DNA of 64,000 nt, taken from positions 1,364,001 to 1,428,000 of the forward strand of contig NZ_CP060506.1 of the NCBI RefSeq assembly GCF_015240065.1. The letters run 5' to 3'. How positions within the stretch are numbered: the stretch's first letter is position 1; each line of letters starts with the position of its first letter. The translations under genes were made by a program, and so were the position numbers. The DNA comes from Nanchangia anserum. GTDB taxonomy: Bacteria > Actinomycetota > Actinomycetes > Actinomycetales > Actinomycetaceae. The notes beneath the pieces were generated by a model. It was not told where the DNA came from and ran no database searches. It saw only the letters and a program-made list of their open reading frames with translations. Positions 46,972-58,910 of this stretch are shown here, in pieces.

Positions 46972-47628
46972 TTAGGCCTCCTCTTCCGAACGGGCGCTGC
47001 GGCCGCGGTTGATGAAGTCGTCCAGGCCCGTCTTCGTGAACACCACGTGCTCGGAGTTGAGCACGTCGTAGGTGTTGAGCTGGTCGGCGAACAGCAGGTG
47101 GACCTGCGGGAGGTTGCGCACCGACAGCCCCTGAACCGTGGCGTCAGAGCGGCCGAGGACGACGAGGACGCGACGGTTCTCGGCGATGCGCTCGACGGCG
47201 ACGCGGCCGGCCTTGGTCGACGGGGTCTCGCCACCGACGAACGCCGTGACGGCGTGGATGCGACCGTTGCGGGCGCGGTCCGACAGGGCGGAGCGCAGCG
47301 CGGCGGCCTTCATCTTCTTGGGGGTCTTCTGCGAGTAGTCGCGCGGCTTGGGGCCGTGGACGACGCCACCGCCACGCCAGTGCGGCGCGCGGATCGAACC
47401 CTGGCGGGCGCGGCCGGTGCCCTTCTGGCGCCACGGCTTGCGACCACCACCGCGGACCTCGCCGCGGGTCTTGGTCGAGTGGGTGCCCTGGCGGGCCGCG
47501 GCCAGCTGGGCCACGACGACCTGGTGCATCAGCGGGATGTTCAGCTCGACATCGAAGATCTCGGCGGGCAGCTCGACAGACTCGCTGACCTTGCCCTCGA
47601 CATCGATAACGTCAATATTCAGGCTCAT
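46972..47628 (-). CDS. rplD: 50S ribosomal protein L4
   Basis: A 218-residue protein starting [20 protein letters not shown], with the tunnel loop [20 protein letters not shown] and [19 protein letters not shown] 47628 is chosen over a GTG two codons upstream that overlaps the rplC stop. It also contains a C-terminal acidic stretch. Confidence 0.97.
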   Translation of the reverse strand: MSLNIDVIDVEGKVSESVELPAEIFDVELNIPLMHQVVVAQLAAARQGTHSTKTRGEVRGGGRKPWRQKGTGRARQGSIRAPHWRGGGVVHGPKPRDYSQKTPKKMKAAALRSALSDRARNGRIHAVTAFVGGETPSTKAGRVAVERIAENRRVLVVLGRSDATVQGLSVRNLPQVHLLFADQLNTYDVLNSEHVVFTKTGLDDFINRGRSARSEEEA

Positions 47629-47630
47629 GA

Positions 47631-48299
47631 TCACGCACCCTTCGCTGCGGTACGGACCAGCACGATGCCGCCCTTGGGGCCGGGAATGGCACCCGTGAGC
47701 AGGAGGACGCCCTTGTCGACGTCGGCAGCCTGGACCGTCAAGTTTTGGATGGTACGACGCTTGTTACCCATGCGCCCAGCCATGCGCAGCCCCTTGAACA
47801 CGCGACCCGGGGTGGCGCACGCGCCAATCGAACCCGGCTTGCGGTGGTTGCGGTGGGCACCGTGCGAGGCGGAAACGCCGGCGAAGCCGTGGCGCTTCAT
47901 GACACCCGCGAAGCCCTTGCCCTTGGTCGTGCCCGTGACGTCGACCTTGGTGCCGGCCTCGAACGTGTCGGCAGCCAGTTCCTGACCGAGCGTGTATTCG
48001 GCGGCGTCGGACGTGCGGACCTCGACGACGTGGCGGCGAGGCGTAACCCCGGCCTTGTCAAAGTGGCCGGCCAGCGGCTTCGTCACCTTGCGCTTGTCGA
48101 TCTCGCCAAACGCCAGCTGGATCGCTTCGTAACCGTCGGTCTCGACAGAGCGAATCTGCGAGATGACGTTCTTATCAACCTGCACGACGGTGATCGGAAC
48201 GAGCTTACCGTCCTCGTCCCAGATCTGCGTCATGCCGAGCTTGCGGCCGAGAAGTGCCTTAACCGGCACTGCGGCAGCCTGCTTCGTATCTGTGCTCAT
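47631..48299 (-). CDS. rplC: 50S ribosomal protein L3
   Basis: A 222-residue protein with [20 protein letters not shown] at the start, [20 protein letters not shown] in the central loop and [20 protein letters not shown], all diagnostic. It is needed early in 50S assembly. Confidence 0.98.
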   Translation of the reverse strand: MSTDTKQAAAVPVKALLGRKLGMTQIWDEDGKLVPITVVQVDKNVISQIRSVETDGYEAIQLAFGEIDKRKVTKPLAGHFDKAGVTPRRHVVEVRTSDAAEYTLGQELAADTFEAGTKVDVTGTTKGKGFAGVMKRHGFAGVSASHGAHRNHRKPGSIGACATPGRVFKGLRMAGRMGNKRRTIQNLTVQAADVDKGVLLLTGAIPGPKGGIVLVRTAAKGA

Positions 48300-48310
48300 T
48301 GCGCAGTTCC

Positions 48311-48619
48311 TCAGAGTTTGATCTCGATGTCGACGTCAGCGGGCAGGTCGAGGTGCATAAGCGAGTCGACTGCCTTGGGCGTCGGGTCATAGATGTCGAT
48401 CAGCCGCTTGTGCGTGCGCTGTTCAAAGTGCTCGCGGCTGTCCTTGTACTTGTGGGGTGACCGAATGACGCAGTACACGTTCTTCTCGGTCGGCAGAGGC
48501 ACCGGACCCACAACGGTGGCGCCGGCGCGCTGGACTGTATCCACGATCTTGCGAGCTGAGTTGTCGATGACCTCGTGGTCGTACGACTTCAGCCGGATGC
48601 GGATCTGCTGTCCCGCCAT
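48311..48619 (-). CDS. rpsJ: 30S ribosomal protein S10
   Basis: A 102-residue protein starting [20 protein letters not shown], with [20 protein letters not shown] and the tail [12 protein letters not shown]. It is the first gene of the S10 operon. The upstream 259 bases to the next gene should hold the operon promoter, but I could not identify a confident -35/-10 pair. Confidence 0.98.
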   Translation of the reverse strand: MAGQQIRIRLKSYDHEVIDNSARKIVDTVQRAGATVVGPVPLPTEKNVYCVIRSPHKYKDSREHFEQRTHKRLIDIYDPTPKAVDSLMHLDLPADVDIEIKL

Positions 48620-48878
48620 GCCGTTCTCCTGTTCGTTACTTCTCGTGTCAGACTCCGGTCCCCGCTTCCGGGCGTGTCGCGAGCTGAGCCGCAACATCCC
48701 CGGAGGGAAAACCGGGATTGTGACTGCCGAAGGCGCCCACACTCAATGTGCAGACCCGAGGCGATCCGCCTGAGCGCGTATGCGCGGCGGCGGCCAGGCC
48801 TGCGGAGCCAAGAATCAACTCTAGCAGCGTCGCCGAGCGAGACGCCAGCCGCGGGTCCTGTGAAGGCCCCCACGCCCC

Positions 48879-50432
48879 TTAGAGCGAACGCAAGAATGCC
48901 GAGGTGTAGACGACCTTCAGCGACAGCCGCTCCCACTGGTTGAGCGACTGCGTGGAATTGGGCTCGCCGGTGTAGGCAAGTTCGCGCATCGTCAGGCACT
49001 GACGGGTGAACTGGCGGATGGCCGCAACCCCGTGGCGAACGCCGGTACCCGTGTCGCGAGACCCCCGCACCGGCGCATTCCACGCACCCCACAGCATATG
49101 ATAGCCGTCGTTGATCGACACGAAGCTGGCGGTGGACGCGCACGCGACGTAGTTGGCTAGCGCCATGTCTTCGGTAAAGATCTGCATGCCGTAGCAGTAT
49201 TGCGAATGCGCGATCTCGGTGGTTACCTCGTCGACCTGGTCGAAGGGCTCGACAATGAGGACGGGGCCGTAGGTCTCTTCCGAGTAAGCCAGCGCATCTT
49301 CGGGCACGTCGAGGAGGATCGTCGGCTCGTGGAACCACGGCCCCAGCTCCGGGCGGGGATTGCCGCCGCAGAGGATGTCGGCGCCCAGCGACAGTGCATC
49401 GACCGTGTGGTTGCGCACGCGGTCAAAGCGCGCCTGCGAATAGGCCGAACCCATCGTCGCCGTGTGATCGTAGGTGGCACCGGGGACAATGCGGCGTTCG
49501 ACGAGCGAGCGCAGCTTGCGAATGAAGTCGGGATACAGGCCACGGTCGACGTGAACCTTCTCGATATGGACCGACGAATAACCCGCGTTCATGAAGGCCT
49601 GCCAGGCGACCGAGCGCACGGCGACCTCGAGGTTGGCGTCGGCCATGACGACCGAGTGATTTTTTACCGACATATACATCGTCGTGCCGACGGTCGCGTC
49701 GAGACACTGTTGCTGCAATGATACGCCCGTCGCCGTGTTACCGATGTAGACGACGTGGTCGAACAGGTCGATGTGGGCGCGACCGAGATCTGTCGAGTGG
49801 GCGGGCAGGACCTGCCATGCTCCATGCGGCAGCCCGGCGGCCTCGGCCAGTTCGAGCACCGCCATCGACACGGGATAGGCCTGCGCGGGAACGAACTGGA
49901 TGACGGAGTTGCCGGCGGCGAGGATCGGCGCGATATCGACCGCGCCATAGGAAAGCATGTAGTCGGACAGCGTAAAGGCAGCAACGGTTCCCAGCGGCAG
50001 CGAATCCTTGCGCAGTCGCGACACGAAAGGAATGGCGCCGTGCGAGAACTCCGACATCGACATGCGCTTGACGAACTGGGCATATTGCGACGCCGAGTTA
50101 AACGTGTCCTGGAACTGGTCAAACGCATCGAATCGAGACTGCCCACCAAAAACCTGGAGCAGACGAATGAGTTTCTCGCGATGCGTCTTCACGAGAGTCG
50201 CGAAATCGCGGAATACCCGCCAGCGTTCGATCTGGGTCAGCCCCCACCAGCGCACTTGCGCCTCGTGGGCGACCTCAACGGCGCGAACGACGTCGCTGGG
50301 GGCGGCCGTCGGGAATTCGCATAGCTCCTCCCCCGTCCAAATCTGGACGGCCTGCGCCGGCGCACCGGAGAATGCCTGCGCGGGCGAGGTCACCCGCGCC
50401 AGGAACTCGGGCGGCACTCCGGTAGGAATCAT
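48879..50432 (-). CDS. Aldehyde dehydrogenase superfamily protein lacking catalytic residues
   Basis: The 517-residue protein aligns by eye along the whole aldehyde dehydrogenase fold, with PTILLDVPEDALAYSEETYGPVL and the C-terminal TASFVSINDGYH region. Key positions are altered: the usual NxGQxC nucleophile segment reads NAGYSS (Ser287 for Cys), the ELGGK segment reads YMSVK (Tyr253 for Glu), and the PWN oxyanion segment reads LSD. The reading frame is intact and codon use is normal, so it is maintained rather than decayed. The start at ATG 50432 follows GGAG. It may be a pseudo-enzyme with a binding or structural role. It lies between the str and S10 operons. Confidence 0.8.
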   Translation of the reverse strand: MIPTGVPPEFLARVTSPAQAFSGAPAQAVQIWTGEELCEFPTAAPSDVVRAVEVAHEAQVRWWGLTQIERWRVFRDFATLVKTHREKLIRLLQVFGGQSRFDAFDQFQDTFNSASQYAQFVKRMSMSEFSHGAIPFVSRLRKDSLPLGTVAAFTLSDYMLSYGAVDIAPILAAGNSVIQFVPAQAYPVSMAVLELAEAAGLPHGAWQVLPAHSTDLGRAHIDLFDHVVYIGNTATGVSLQQQCLDATVGTTMYMSVKNHSVVMADANLEVAVRSVAWQAFMNAGYSSVHIEKVHVDRGLYPDFIRKLRSLVERRIVPGATYDHTATMGSAYSQARFDRVRNHTVDALSLGADILCGGNPRPELGPWFHEPTILLDVPEDALAYSEETYGPVLIVEPFDQVDEVTTEIAHSQYCYGMQIFTEDMALANYVACASTASFVSINDGYHMLWGAWNAPVRGSRDTGTGVRHGVAAIRQFTRQCLTMRELAYTGEPNSTQSLNQWERLSLKVVYTSAFLRSL

Positions 50433-50510
50433 CGTGGCTCCGATCTGCTCTGAGCGGCCATATGTGAGAAGCACTCACATTTTACGCAAACACGTGCCCG
50501 GCCAAAAGAA

Positions 50511-50545
50511 GACGGGTCCGATGTGATGAACACATCGGACCCGTC
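50511..50545 (-). terminator. tuf terminator (end of str operon)
   Basis: GACGGGTCCGATGTG (50511-50525) pairs perfectly with 50531-50545 around a 5-base loop. On the minus strand TTCTTTT follows. This is a classic rho-independent terminator. Confidence 0.93.
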
Positions 50546-50570
50546 TGTCAGGTTAAGACGCGAGTCTAGA

Positions 50571-51761
50571 TCAGAGATCGATCTTCGTCACGCGGCCCGA
50601 ACCAACGGTGCGGCCACCCTCGCGGATAGCGAAGCCGAGGCCGACCTCCATGGCGATGGGCTGGATCAGCTCGACCGAGATCTCGGTCGTGTCGCCGGGC
50701 ATAACCATCTGCGTGTCCTCGGGCAGCGTGATGACGCCCGTGACGTCCGTCGTGCGGAAGTAGAACTGCGGACGGTAGTTCGAGAAGAACGCCTTGTGAC
50801 GGCCGCCCTCTTCCTTCTTCAGGATGTAGACCTGGCCCTCGAACTTCGTGTGCGTCGTGACCGAGCCGGGGGCGCAGATGACCTGGCCGCGCTCGACCTC
50901 TTCGCGCTTGATGCCGCGCAGCAGCAGACCGGAGTTGTCGCCGGCCTGGCACTCGTCCTGCATCTTGTGGAAGGTCTCGATACCGGTGACCGTGGTGTGC
51001 TGCGGGGCGCGGATACCGAGGATGTCGACCTCGGAGTTGACCGCGAGCTTACCGCGCTCGACACGGCCGGTGACGACGGTGCCGCGACCGGTGATCGTGA
51101 AGACGTCCTCAACGGGCATGAGGAACGGCTTGTCGAGGTCACGCTCGGGCTCGGGGATGTAGGTGTCGACAGCTTCCATGAGCTCTTCGACCTTGCCGGT
51201 CCACTCGGGGTCACCCTCGAGGGCCTTGAGAGCCGAGACGCGGACGACGGGGGCGTTCTCGCCGTCGAACTCCTGCGAGGAGAGCAGGTCACGGACCTCT
51301 TCCTCAACCAGTTCGAGCATCTCTTCGTCGTCAACCATGTCGGACTTGTTCAGGGCGACCAGGATGGCGGGAACGCCCACCTGGCGGGCCAGCAGAACGT
51401 GCTCACGGGTCTGAGCCATCGGGCCGTCGGTGGCGGCGACAACGAGGATCGCGCCGTCCATCTGAGCCGCACCGGTGATCATGTTCTTGATGTAGTCGGC
51501 GTGGCCGGGGGCGTCGACGTGGGCGTAGTGACGCTTCTCGGTCTCGTACTCAACGTGGGAGACGTTGATCGTGATACCGCGGTCGCGCTCCTCGGGAGCG
51601 TTGTCGACCTGGTCGAACGGGGTGAACTCGTTGAGCTCGGGGTACTTGTCGTGAAGCACCTTGGTGATCGCCGCGGTCAGCGTCGTCTTGCCGTGGTCAA
51701 CGTGACCGATGGTGCCGACGTTCACGTGCGGCTTGGTGCGTTCAAACTTGGCCTTCGCCAC
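50571..51761 (-). CDS. tuf: Elongation factor Tu
   Basis: A 396-residue GTPase that delivers aminoacyl-tRNA to the ribosome. It starts with GTG at 51761, six bases after AGGAGG, giving [21 protein letters not shown]-motifs [17 protein letters not shown] and NKSDMVDD are intact, and the C-terminus reads [12 protein letters not shown]. It is last in the str operon with a strong terminator. The 131-base gap from fusA may carry an extra promoter. Confidence 0.98.
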   Translation of the reverse strand: MAKAKFERTKPHVNVGTIGHVDHGKTTLTAAITKVLHDKYPELNEFTPFDQVDNAPEERDRGITINVSHVEYETEKRHYAHVDAPGHADYIKNMITGAAQMDGAILVVAATDGPMAQTREHVLLARQVGVPAILVALNKSDMVDDEEMLELVEEEVRDLLSSQEFDGENAPVVRVSALKALEGDPEWTGKVEELMEAVDTYIPEPERDLDKPFLMPVEDVFTITGRGTVVTGRVERGKLAVNSEVDILGIRAPQHTTVTGIETFHKMQDECQAGDNSGLLLRGIKREEVERGQVICAPGSVTTHTKFEGQVYILKKEEGGRHKAFFSNYRPQFYFRTTDVTGVITLPEDTQMVMPGDTTEISVELIQPIAMEVGLGFAIREGGRTVGSGRVTKIDL

Positions 51762-51892
51762 TTGTGTCCTCCTGGACTCGGGTAGTTTGTCTCTCGCCTC
51801 AGATCGTAACATCACCGGGCGAGCGATCTCCTACGGGTTATTTATCTCACTTGGGGTAGTGGGTGAGGTGTCGGACACCGCACCCGTATCAA

Positions 51893-54011
<2,119 letters not shown>

Positions 54012-54054
54012 AAATGTTCCTTAAACTCGTGGTGGAGTTTCTCGCCCGCCGGGA

Positions 54055-54525
54055 TTACCAGCGGTAGTGGGCGAAGGCCTTGTTCGACTCGGCCATCTTG
54101 TGCGTGGTCTCACGACGGCGAACCGCGGCACCCAGGCCGTTGGACGCGTCGAGGATCTCGTTCATCAGTCGCTCGGTCATCGTCTTCTCGCGACGCTCGC
54201 GCGAGTAGTCGACGAGCCAGCGCAGCGCCAGGGTCGTCGCGCGCGAGGGGCGCACCTCGACCGGGATCTGGTAGGTCGCGCCACCGACGCGGCGGGAGCG
54301 AACCTCGAGCGCGGGACGGATGTTGTCGAGCGCGCGCTTGAGAACGGAGACGGGTTCCTGGTTCGTCTTCTCGCGAACGCCCTCGAGGGCGTTGTAGACG
54401 ATGCGCTCGGCCAGCGACTTCTTGCCGTCGAGCAGCACGCGGTTGACCAGCTGGGAGACGAGGGTCGACTCGTAGACGGGGTCGACAGCGAGCGGGCGCT
54501 TGGGAGCGGGGCCCTTACGAGGCAT
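54055..54525 (-). CDS. rpsG: 30S ribosomal protein S7
   Basis: A 156-residue protein, [20 protein letters not shown] at the start, with [20 protein letters not shown] and [20 protein letters not shown], ending NKAFAHYRW. It nucleates assembly of the 30S head. Its ATG overlaps the rpsL stop as TAATG. Confidence 0.98.
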   Translation of the reverse strand: MPRKGPAPKRPLAVDPVYESTLVSQLVNRVLLDGKKSLAERIVYNALEGVREKTNQEPVSVLKRALDNIRPALEVRSRRVGGATYQIPVEVRPSRATTLALRWLVDYSRERREKTMTERLMNEILDASNGLGAAVRRRETTHKMAESNKAFAHYRW

Positions 54526-54899
54526 TACTTCTTCTCCTTCTTTGCGCCGTACTTCGAGCGGCCCTGCTGGCGATCACGCACACCCTGCGTGTCCAGCGCG
54601 CCGCGGACGATGTGGAAACGGACACCGGGCAGGTCCTTCACACGACCACCGCGAACGAGCACGATCGAGTGCTCCTGGAGGTTGTGGCCCTCGCCGGGGA
54701 TGTACGCGGTGACCTCGATACCCGAGGACAGGCGCACACGGGCGACCTTCCGCAGGGCCGAGTTCGGCTTCTTCGGGGTGGTCGTGTACACGCGGGTGCA
54801 CACGCCACGACGCTGAGGCGAGCCCTTGAGGGCGCGAGTCTTCGACTTCGCGACCTTCGAGCTGCGCCCCTTACGGACGAGCTGCTGGATTGTAGGCAC
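54525..54899 (-). CDS. rpsL: 30S ribosomal protein S12
   Basis: A 124-residue protein from GTG 54899 with GGAGAAGTA upstream. [38 protein letters not shown] and [20 protein letters not shown] are all present. The loop residues linked to streptomycin resistance (the Lys of [10 protein letters not shown] and of GRVKDLPG) are the sensitive wild-type forms. It is the first gene of the str operon. Confidence 0.98.
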   Translation of the reverse strand: MPTIQQLVRKGRSSKVAKSKTRALKGSPQRRGVCTRVYTTTPKKPNSALRKVARVRLSSGIEVTAYIPGEGHNLQEHSIVLVRGGRVKDLPGVRFHIVRGALDTQGVRDRQQGRSKYGAKKEKK

Positions 54900-55184
54900 T
54901 ACTTCTCCGTCTTTCTGTCTGACTGCATCTTTTCGGTCTGTCGCCCGTTCCACGCGAAAAGAGTCGTGAGTAGGGCCCCGTTTGCGGGCACGCGGCACCG
55001 CCAGGGGCCGGCCCGCCTGAAAGACGTCCGGAGCTCCGACGGAGAGGAGCCCGCTGCTACGCGAGGTAGCGAAAGAGGGGCCCGACTAGCGGGCACCGCG
55101 TGTAACTGTATGTGGCGCGGGCTTGGCGCGTCAACGCGCGGGGCGGCCCGTGTGAGCGGTTGCACGCAACGCGGACACCGGCAC
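54900..55184. other. Leader and promoter region of the str operon
   Basis: About 285 bases upstream of rpsL hold one likely promoter (55105-55134) and a leader of roughly 200 bases. I see no gene in it. Confidence 0.6.
55105..55134 (-). promoter_or_regulatory. Probable promoter of the str operon
   Basis: On the minus strand TTGACG (55134-55129) and TACAGT (55110-55105) are separated by 18 bases. This would give a leader of about 200 bases before rpsL. Confidence 0.55.
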
Positions 55185-55230
55185 GCAGGAGGGCCCGGGG
55201 CAGCATCACCGCTACCCCGGGCCCTCCTGC
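55185..55230 (-). terminator. Terminator of the aromatic hydroxylase gene
   Basis: A 16-bp perfect stem (55185-55200 with 55215-55230) and a 14-base loop lie just past the monooxygenase stop codon on the minus strand. Confidence 0.88.
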
Positions 55231-55237
55231 CGTTCGG

Positions 55238-57118
55238 TCAGTCGCGCCGATAGATTCCGGCGAAGAAATCGGCGATCTCGCTCGGGCGAGACAGCGGCAC
55301 GATCGCGGCGACGTACATGTCGGGGCGCACCGCGACGACGACACCTCCGCGGTCGATCTCGCGCTCGGCAAAGATGTCGACGTCATCGGTGATACCGAAG
55401 ATTTTCTCGAGGTTGACGAGCTCGAGCCCGCCGGTGACCGGCTTAAACAGCTCCGGAACCGCATTGGGGTCGATGTCGTGGTGGTGCTGCTGGTAGATGA
55501 CCTTGGCATCGATCAGGGCGTCGAGGTCCTCGCCCTGGCGCCGATAGGCGCGGAAGGGTGAGACGGGGTTTTCGCTCATCCACATCGCCCACCGCGCCAG
55601 CGCCGAGTCGGGTGCACCCGCGGGGGCCTCGTCGGCAAAGACATACAGGCGCCAGCGCCCATCGGCCTCATGCAGGTGCCCGAGCTGCTTGGGATTGGCG
55701 TCGCTGCGCCGCCCGACCTCGACCGACTTAAACCGCTTGCCCAACGGGATGCCCCTCGCGGCCTCCTGGTCGGAGTCGCCCCATGTGAGGATGGACGGGC
55801 GGTACTGCGTCATGAAGCCGGCGGGGAATTCCGCGGTGCGCACGTAAAAGTCCTCGATAGACTCCTCGGCTTCCTCCTTGACCATCATCGAGGACCACCG
55901 CGAATCGAAGTCGATGAGGTCCTGGGCGATCTGCTGGCGCTCGGCCGTATAGGTCGCCAGCAGTGAGGCCGGGGCGCGCCCCGTGAGCACGTGGCCGAGT
56001 TTCCAGCCGAGGTTGAAGGCGTCTTGCATGGACACGTTCATGCCCTGCCCCGCCTTCGCCGAGTGGGTGTGGCAGGCGTCGCCGGCGATGAAGACGTGGG
56101 GATCGCGCGTTCCGACCTCGTCGGTGGGCACGTCGTCGAAACGGTCGGTCACGCGGTGGCCGACCTCGTAGACCGACCACCACGCCACCTCGCGCACATC
56201 GAGGCTATAGGGAGTGAGGATCGCATTGGCGCGGCGAATGATCTCGTCGATAGGCGTCTGGCGCACCGCGTGGTCGTCCTCGGCGCTCTGGGCGCCCAGG
56301 TCGACGTAGATGCGGGCGAGGTAGCCGCCTTCGCGCGGGATGTGGAGGATCGACCCGTGGCGCGACTGGATGATCGCCTTGTTGCGAATGTCGGGGAAGT
56401 CGGTGTTGACGAGGACGTCCATGACACCCCAGGCGTGAAGCTGCGCCTTGCCAAGGTGCTGGGCGCCAATCGCGCGCCGCACCCGCGAGTGGGCGCCATC
56501 GGCACCGAAGAGGTACTTCGTGCGCACGAGGCGTTCCTCACCCCCGTCGCCGACGCGACGCAACCGGGCGTGAACGGGATATTCCTCCCCGTCAACGACC
56601 TCGAGGTCGAGGAACTCCCAACCGTAATAGGGCGACAGGCGCGCGGGCGAATAGGTGCCGGCCCGCTCGCGCAGATAGTCGAGGATGCGCGCCTGATTGA
56701 TGATGAGGTGGGGAAATTCCGAGATCCCCAAGGGATCATCCGGCGTGCGCGCGGCGCGGTAAATATGGTCCGGGTTAGCGGGATCGGGCTTCCAGAACGA
56801 CGTCTCGGTGATGCGGTAGGCCTCGGCGATGACTTCGTCGGCAAAGCCGAACGCCTGGAACATCTCGACGCTGCGCTGCTGGACGCCATCGGCGTGCCCG
56901 AGAACGAGGCGACCCTCGCGCCGCTCGATCATCGCCGTGCGGACGTCGCCGAACTCTGCGAGCTGGGAAAACATGAGCATACCCGCGGGACCGGACCCCA
57001 CGATGAGGACGTCGAGTTCGGTGGGCGGATCTGCGGGGCGCTCTTCGAGCCCGACGCCGGCAGCGGGCTTGACACGCGGATTCGTCGACACATAGCCGTG
57101 GTGGTGAAATTGCTGCAT
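55238..57118 (-). CDS. FAD-dependent aromatic monooxygenase (phenol/3-hydroxybenzoate hydroxylase type)
   Basis: A 626-residue flavoprotein of the PHBH-like group A hydroxylases. The FAD motifs are VLIVGSGPAGMLMFSQLAE near 38-56, the DG motif in LFGADGAHSRVRRA, and the GD motif in FIAGDACHTHSAKAGQGMNV. The long C-terminal thioredoxin-like domain (about 450-626) places it with phenol 2-monooxygenase and 3-hydroxybenzoate 4-monooxygenase. It would hydroxylate a phenolic compound using NAD(P)H and O2, supplying a catechol. It is divergent from hpaH and shares the ATCGTATACGAT operator region. The exact substrate is not determinable; a hydroxyphenylacetate is suggested by context. Confidence 0.88.
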   Translation of the reverse strand: MQQFHHHGYVSTNPRVKPAAGVGLEERPADPPTELDVLIVGSGPAGMLMFSQLAEFGDVRTAMIERREGRLVLGHADGVQQRSVEMFQAFGFADEVIAEAYRITETSFWKPDPANPDHIYRAARTPDDPLGISEFPHLIINQARILDYLRERAGTYSPARLSPYYGWEFLDLEVVDGEEYPVHARLRRVGDGGEERLVRTKYLFGADGAHSRVRRAIGAQHLGKAQLHAWGVMDVLVNTDFPDIRNKAIIQSRHGSILHIPREGGYLARIYVDLGAQSAEDDHAVRQTPIDEIIRRANAILTPYSLDVREVAWWSVYEVGHRVTDRFDDVPTDEVGTRDPHVFIAGDACHTHSAKAGQGMNVSMQDAFNLGWKLGHVLTGRAPASLLATYTAERQQIAQDLIDFDSRWSSMMVKEEAEESIEDFYVRTAEFPAGFMTQYRPSILTWGDSDQEAARGIPLGKRFKSVEVGRRSDANPKQLGHLHEADGRWRLYVFADEAPAGAPDSALARWAMWMSENPVSPFRAYRRQGEDLDALIDAKVIYQQHHHDIDPNAVPELFKPVTGGLELVNLEKIFGITDDVDIFAEREIDRGGVVVAVRPDMYVAAIVPLSRPSEIADFFAGIYRRD

Positions 57119-57159
57119 GGTCGCTCCTCACAACCTTGTGGGGTGGTGTACCGAGATCG

Positions 57160-57171
57160 ATCGTATACGAT
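57160..57171. promoter_or_regulatory. Palindromic operator ATCGTATACGAT, site 1
   Basis: A perfect 12-base palindrome in the gap between the divergent monooxygenase and hpaH genes. Identical or near-identical copies occur at the other divergent promoter of the cluster. The shape, with a central GTATAC, is typical of GntR-family operators; the regulator is not in the window. Confidence 0.7.
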
Positions 57172-57242
57172 TCCAGATAGGACGTCTAGGATTTCGCGCG
57201 ATTCTCACCATTTCCCGCCACCCACCCGCACCCTTCCGCCAA

Positions 57243-57254
57243 ATCGTGTATGAT
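57243..57254. promoter_or_regulatory. Operator-like site 2 (ATCGTGTATGAT)
   Basis: A near-copy of the palindrome with two central changes, flanked by AA and TT. It lies about 48 bases before the hpaH start, where it could overlap the promoter. Confidence 0.6.
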
Positions 57255-57301
57255 TTCGGATAGGATAGGTTGTGCCTATCGGCCTGACACAAGGAGGCGT
57301 C

Positions 57302-58087
57302 ATGCTCGACGACACGCAGATCACCCAGATCGCCAACGAGCTCGTGGAGGCCCAGCGCACCCGCACCCCCGTTCCCCTGCTGACCACCCGCTACGAGGGC
57401 ATGGAGGTCGCGGATTCCTACGCCGTGCAGCGCCTGTGGGCGAAGCGCAACATCGACAACGGCCGCCGTCTCGTCGGCCACAAGATCGGCCTGACCTCGA
57501 AGGCCATGCAAGATGCCACGGGCATCACGGAACCCGACTACGGCGTCATCTTCGACGACATGGTTTTCGAGTCCGGGTGCGAGGTTCCCTGGCAGCGCTA
57601 CACCCATCCGCGTATTGAGGTTGAGCTCGCCTTTGTCCTCGGCTCGGCGATTTCCGGCCCGAGCGCGACGATCTTCGACGTCCTCGCGGCAACCGAATGG
57701 GTGATGCCCGCCCTCGAGATCCTCGATTCACACATCGAGATGGAGGGGCGCACGATCGTCGACACGATCTCCGATAACGCGGCGATGGGGGCCATGGTTG
57801 TCGGCGGGCGCCCGGTGCGACCCGACGCCATCGACCTGCGGTGGGTCTCGGCCATGGTCTACCGCAACCAGACGATCGAGGAGACCGGGGTCTCCGGCGG
57901 CGTCCTCGGTCATCCCGCCACCGGGGTGGCGTGGCTGGCCAACAAGCTCGCCGCCCACGACGACCATCTCGAGGCCGGCGAGATCATCCTCGCCGGATCC
58001 TTCACCCGACCGCTATGGGTCGAGGCCGGAGACACGATTGTCGCCGACTACAAGGATTTGGGGACCGTGACATGCCAGTTCAGCTAA
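57302..58087 (+). CDS. hpaH: 2-oxo-hept-4-ene-1,7-dioate hydratase
   Basis: A 261-residue member of the MhpD/HpaH hydratase family from ATG 57302 behind AAGGAGG. Typical blocks are GHKIGLTSKAMQ, EPDYGVIFDDM, RIEVELAFVLG, LEILDSHIE, DNAAMGAMVVGG and GHPATGVAWLANKLA. It adds water to 2-oxo-hept-4-ene-1,7-dioate, giving the substrate for the HpaI aldolase. The hpaI gene follows with a 16-base overlap. Distinguishing HpaH from the homologous 2-oxopent-4-enoate hydratase rests on context. Confidence 0.88.
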   Translation: MLDDTQITQIANELVEAQRTRTPVPLLTTRYEGMEVADSYAVQRLWAKRNIDNGRRLVGHKIGLTSKAMQDATGITEPDYGVIFDDMVFESGCEVPWQRYTHPRIEVELAFVLGSAISGPSATIFDVLAATEWVMPALEILDSHIEMEGRTIVDTISDNAAMGAMVVGGRPVRPDAIDLRWVSAMVYRNQTIEETGVSGGVLGHPATGVAWLANKLAAHDDHLEAGEIILAGSFTRPLWVEAGDTIVADYKDLGTVTCQFS

Positions 58088-58851
58088 CCTGCGATCGCAT
58101 CCTGACCGACCACATCGACGCCGCCGGGCGCGGCCTCGTCGGCATGTGGATCTGCTCGGCCTCACCGATTGCCGCCGAGATCTGCGCGGGAGCCGGGCTC
58201 GACCTCGTCCTCATCGACGCCGAGCACTGCCCCAACGACCTCTCCTCGCTGCTGGCCCAGCTCCACGCCGTGTCGGCCTACCCGGTCACGACCCTCGTGC
58301 GGGTGCCACTCAACGACGAGCGCCTCATCAAGCAGTACCTCGACCTCGGCGTCATCAATCTGCTCGTGCCGATGGTGCACACTCCCGATGAGGCCAGGCA
58401 GGCCGCCGCGCGCGTCGACTACCCCAGTCGCGGGGTGCGCGGGGTCGGTTCGGCGCTGGCGCGCGCCTCGCGGTGGAACCGCGTCCCCAACTACCTCGAA
58501 ACGGCGCGATCGACCCTGTCGCTCACCGTCCAGATCGAGTCCGACCGAGCCTGTTCCCAGGCTGAAGAGATCGCCGCCGTCGAGGGCGTCGACGCCCTGT
58601 TCGTCGGTCCCGCGGACCTTGCCGCCGATCTCGGAATCATCGGTCAGGCCGAGGATGCCCGCGTCGTCGACCGGGTCATGGCCTGCATCGCCGCAGGCCA
58701 CCGCGCCGGCAAGCCCGTGGGCACCAACGCCTTCAACCCGACGATGGCCAAACGCTACCTCGATGCCGGAGCCGACTTCGTCTTCGTCAACGCCGACGTC
58801 ACCGTGCTGGCGCGCGGCAGCGAGAAACTCGCCGAGGAATTTCTCGGCTAG
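58072..58851 (+). CDS. hpaI: 4-hydroxy-2-oxoheptane-1,7-dioate aldolase
   Basis: A 259-residue class II HpcH/HpaI aldolase. Metal and catalytic residues are visible in LVLIDAEHCPND, VIESD-like VQIESDRACSQAEEI and FVGPADLAADLG. It cleaves 4-hydroxy-2-oxoheptane-1,7-dioate to pyruvate and succinate semialdehyde. Succinate semialdehyde would be oxidised by the adjacent convergent gabD-type enzyme. The start overlaps the hpaH end by 16 bases, and the long upstream frame is a shadow of hpaH. Confidence 0.92.
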   Translation: MPVQLTCDRILTDHIDAAGRGLVGMWICSASPIAAEICAGAGLDLVLIDAEHCPNDLSSLLAQLHAVSAYPVTTLVRVPLNDERLIKQYLDLGVINLLVPMVHTPDEARQAAARVDYPSRGVRGVGSALARASRWNRVPNYLETARSTLSLTVQIESDRACSQAEEIAAVEGVDALFVGPADLAADLGIIGQAEDARVVDRVMACIAAGHRAGKPVGTNAFNPTMAKRYLDAGADFVFVNADVTVLARGSEKLAEEFLG

Positions 58852-58867
58852 TCCCCTTCCGCTCCGG

Positions 58868-58899
58868 TGTGCTCCGCAGCCCGATAGCTGCGGAGCACA
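58868..58899. terminator. Bidirectional terminator between hpaI and gabD
   Basis: A 13-bp perfect repeat (58868-58880 with 58887-58899) and a 6-base loop lie between two converging genes. Confidence 0.85.
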
Positions 58900-58910
58900 C
58901 GCGCATCCGG

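Noticed and set aside
45469-47985. An 838-codon open frame on the + strand opposite rplV, rpsS, rplB, rplW, rplD and rplC
   Set aside because: It is a mirror of strongly biased ribosomal codons, has no ribosome site or recognisable domain, and lies wholly over conserved genes.
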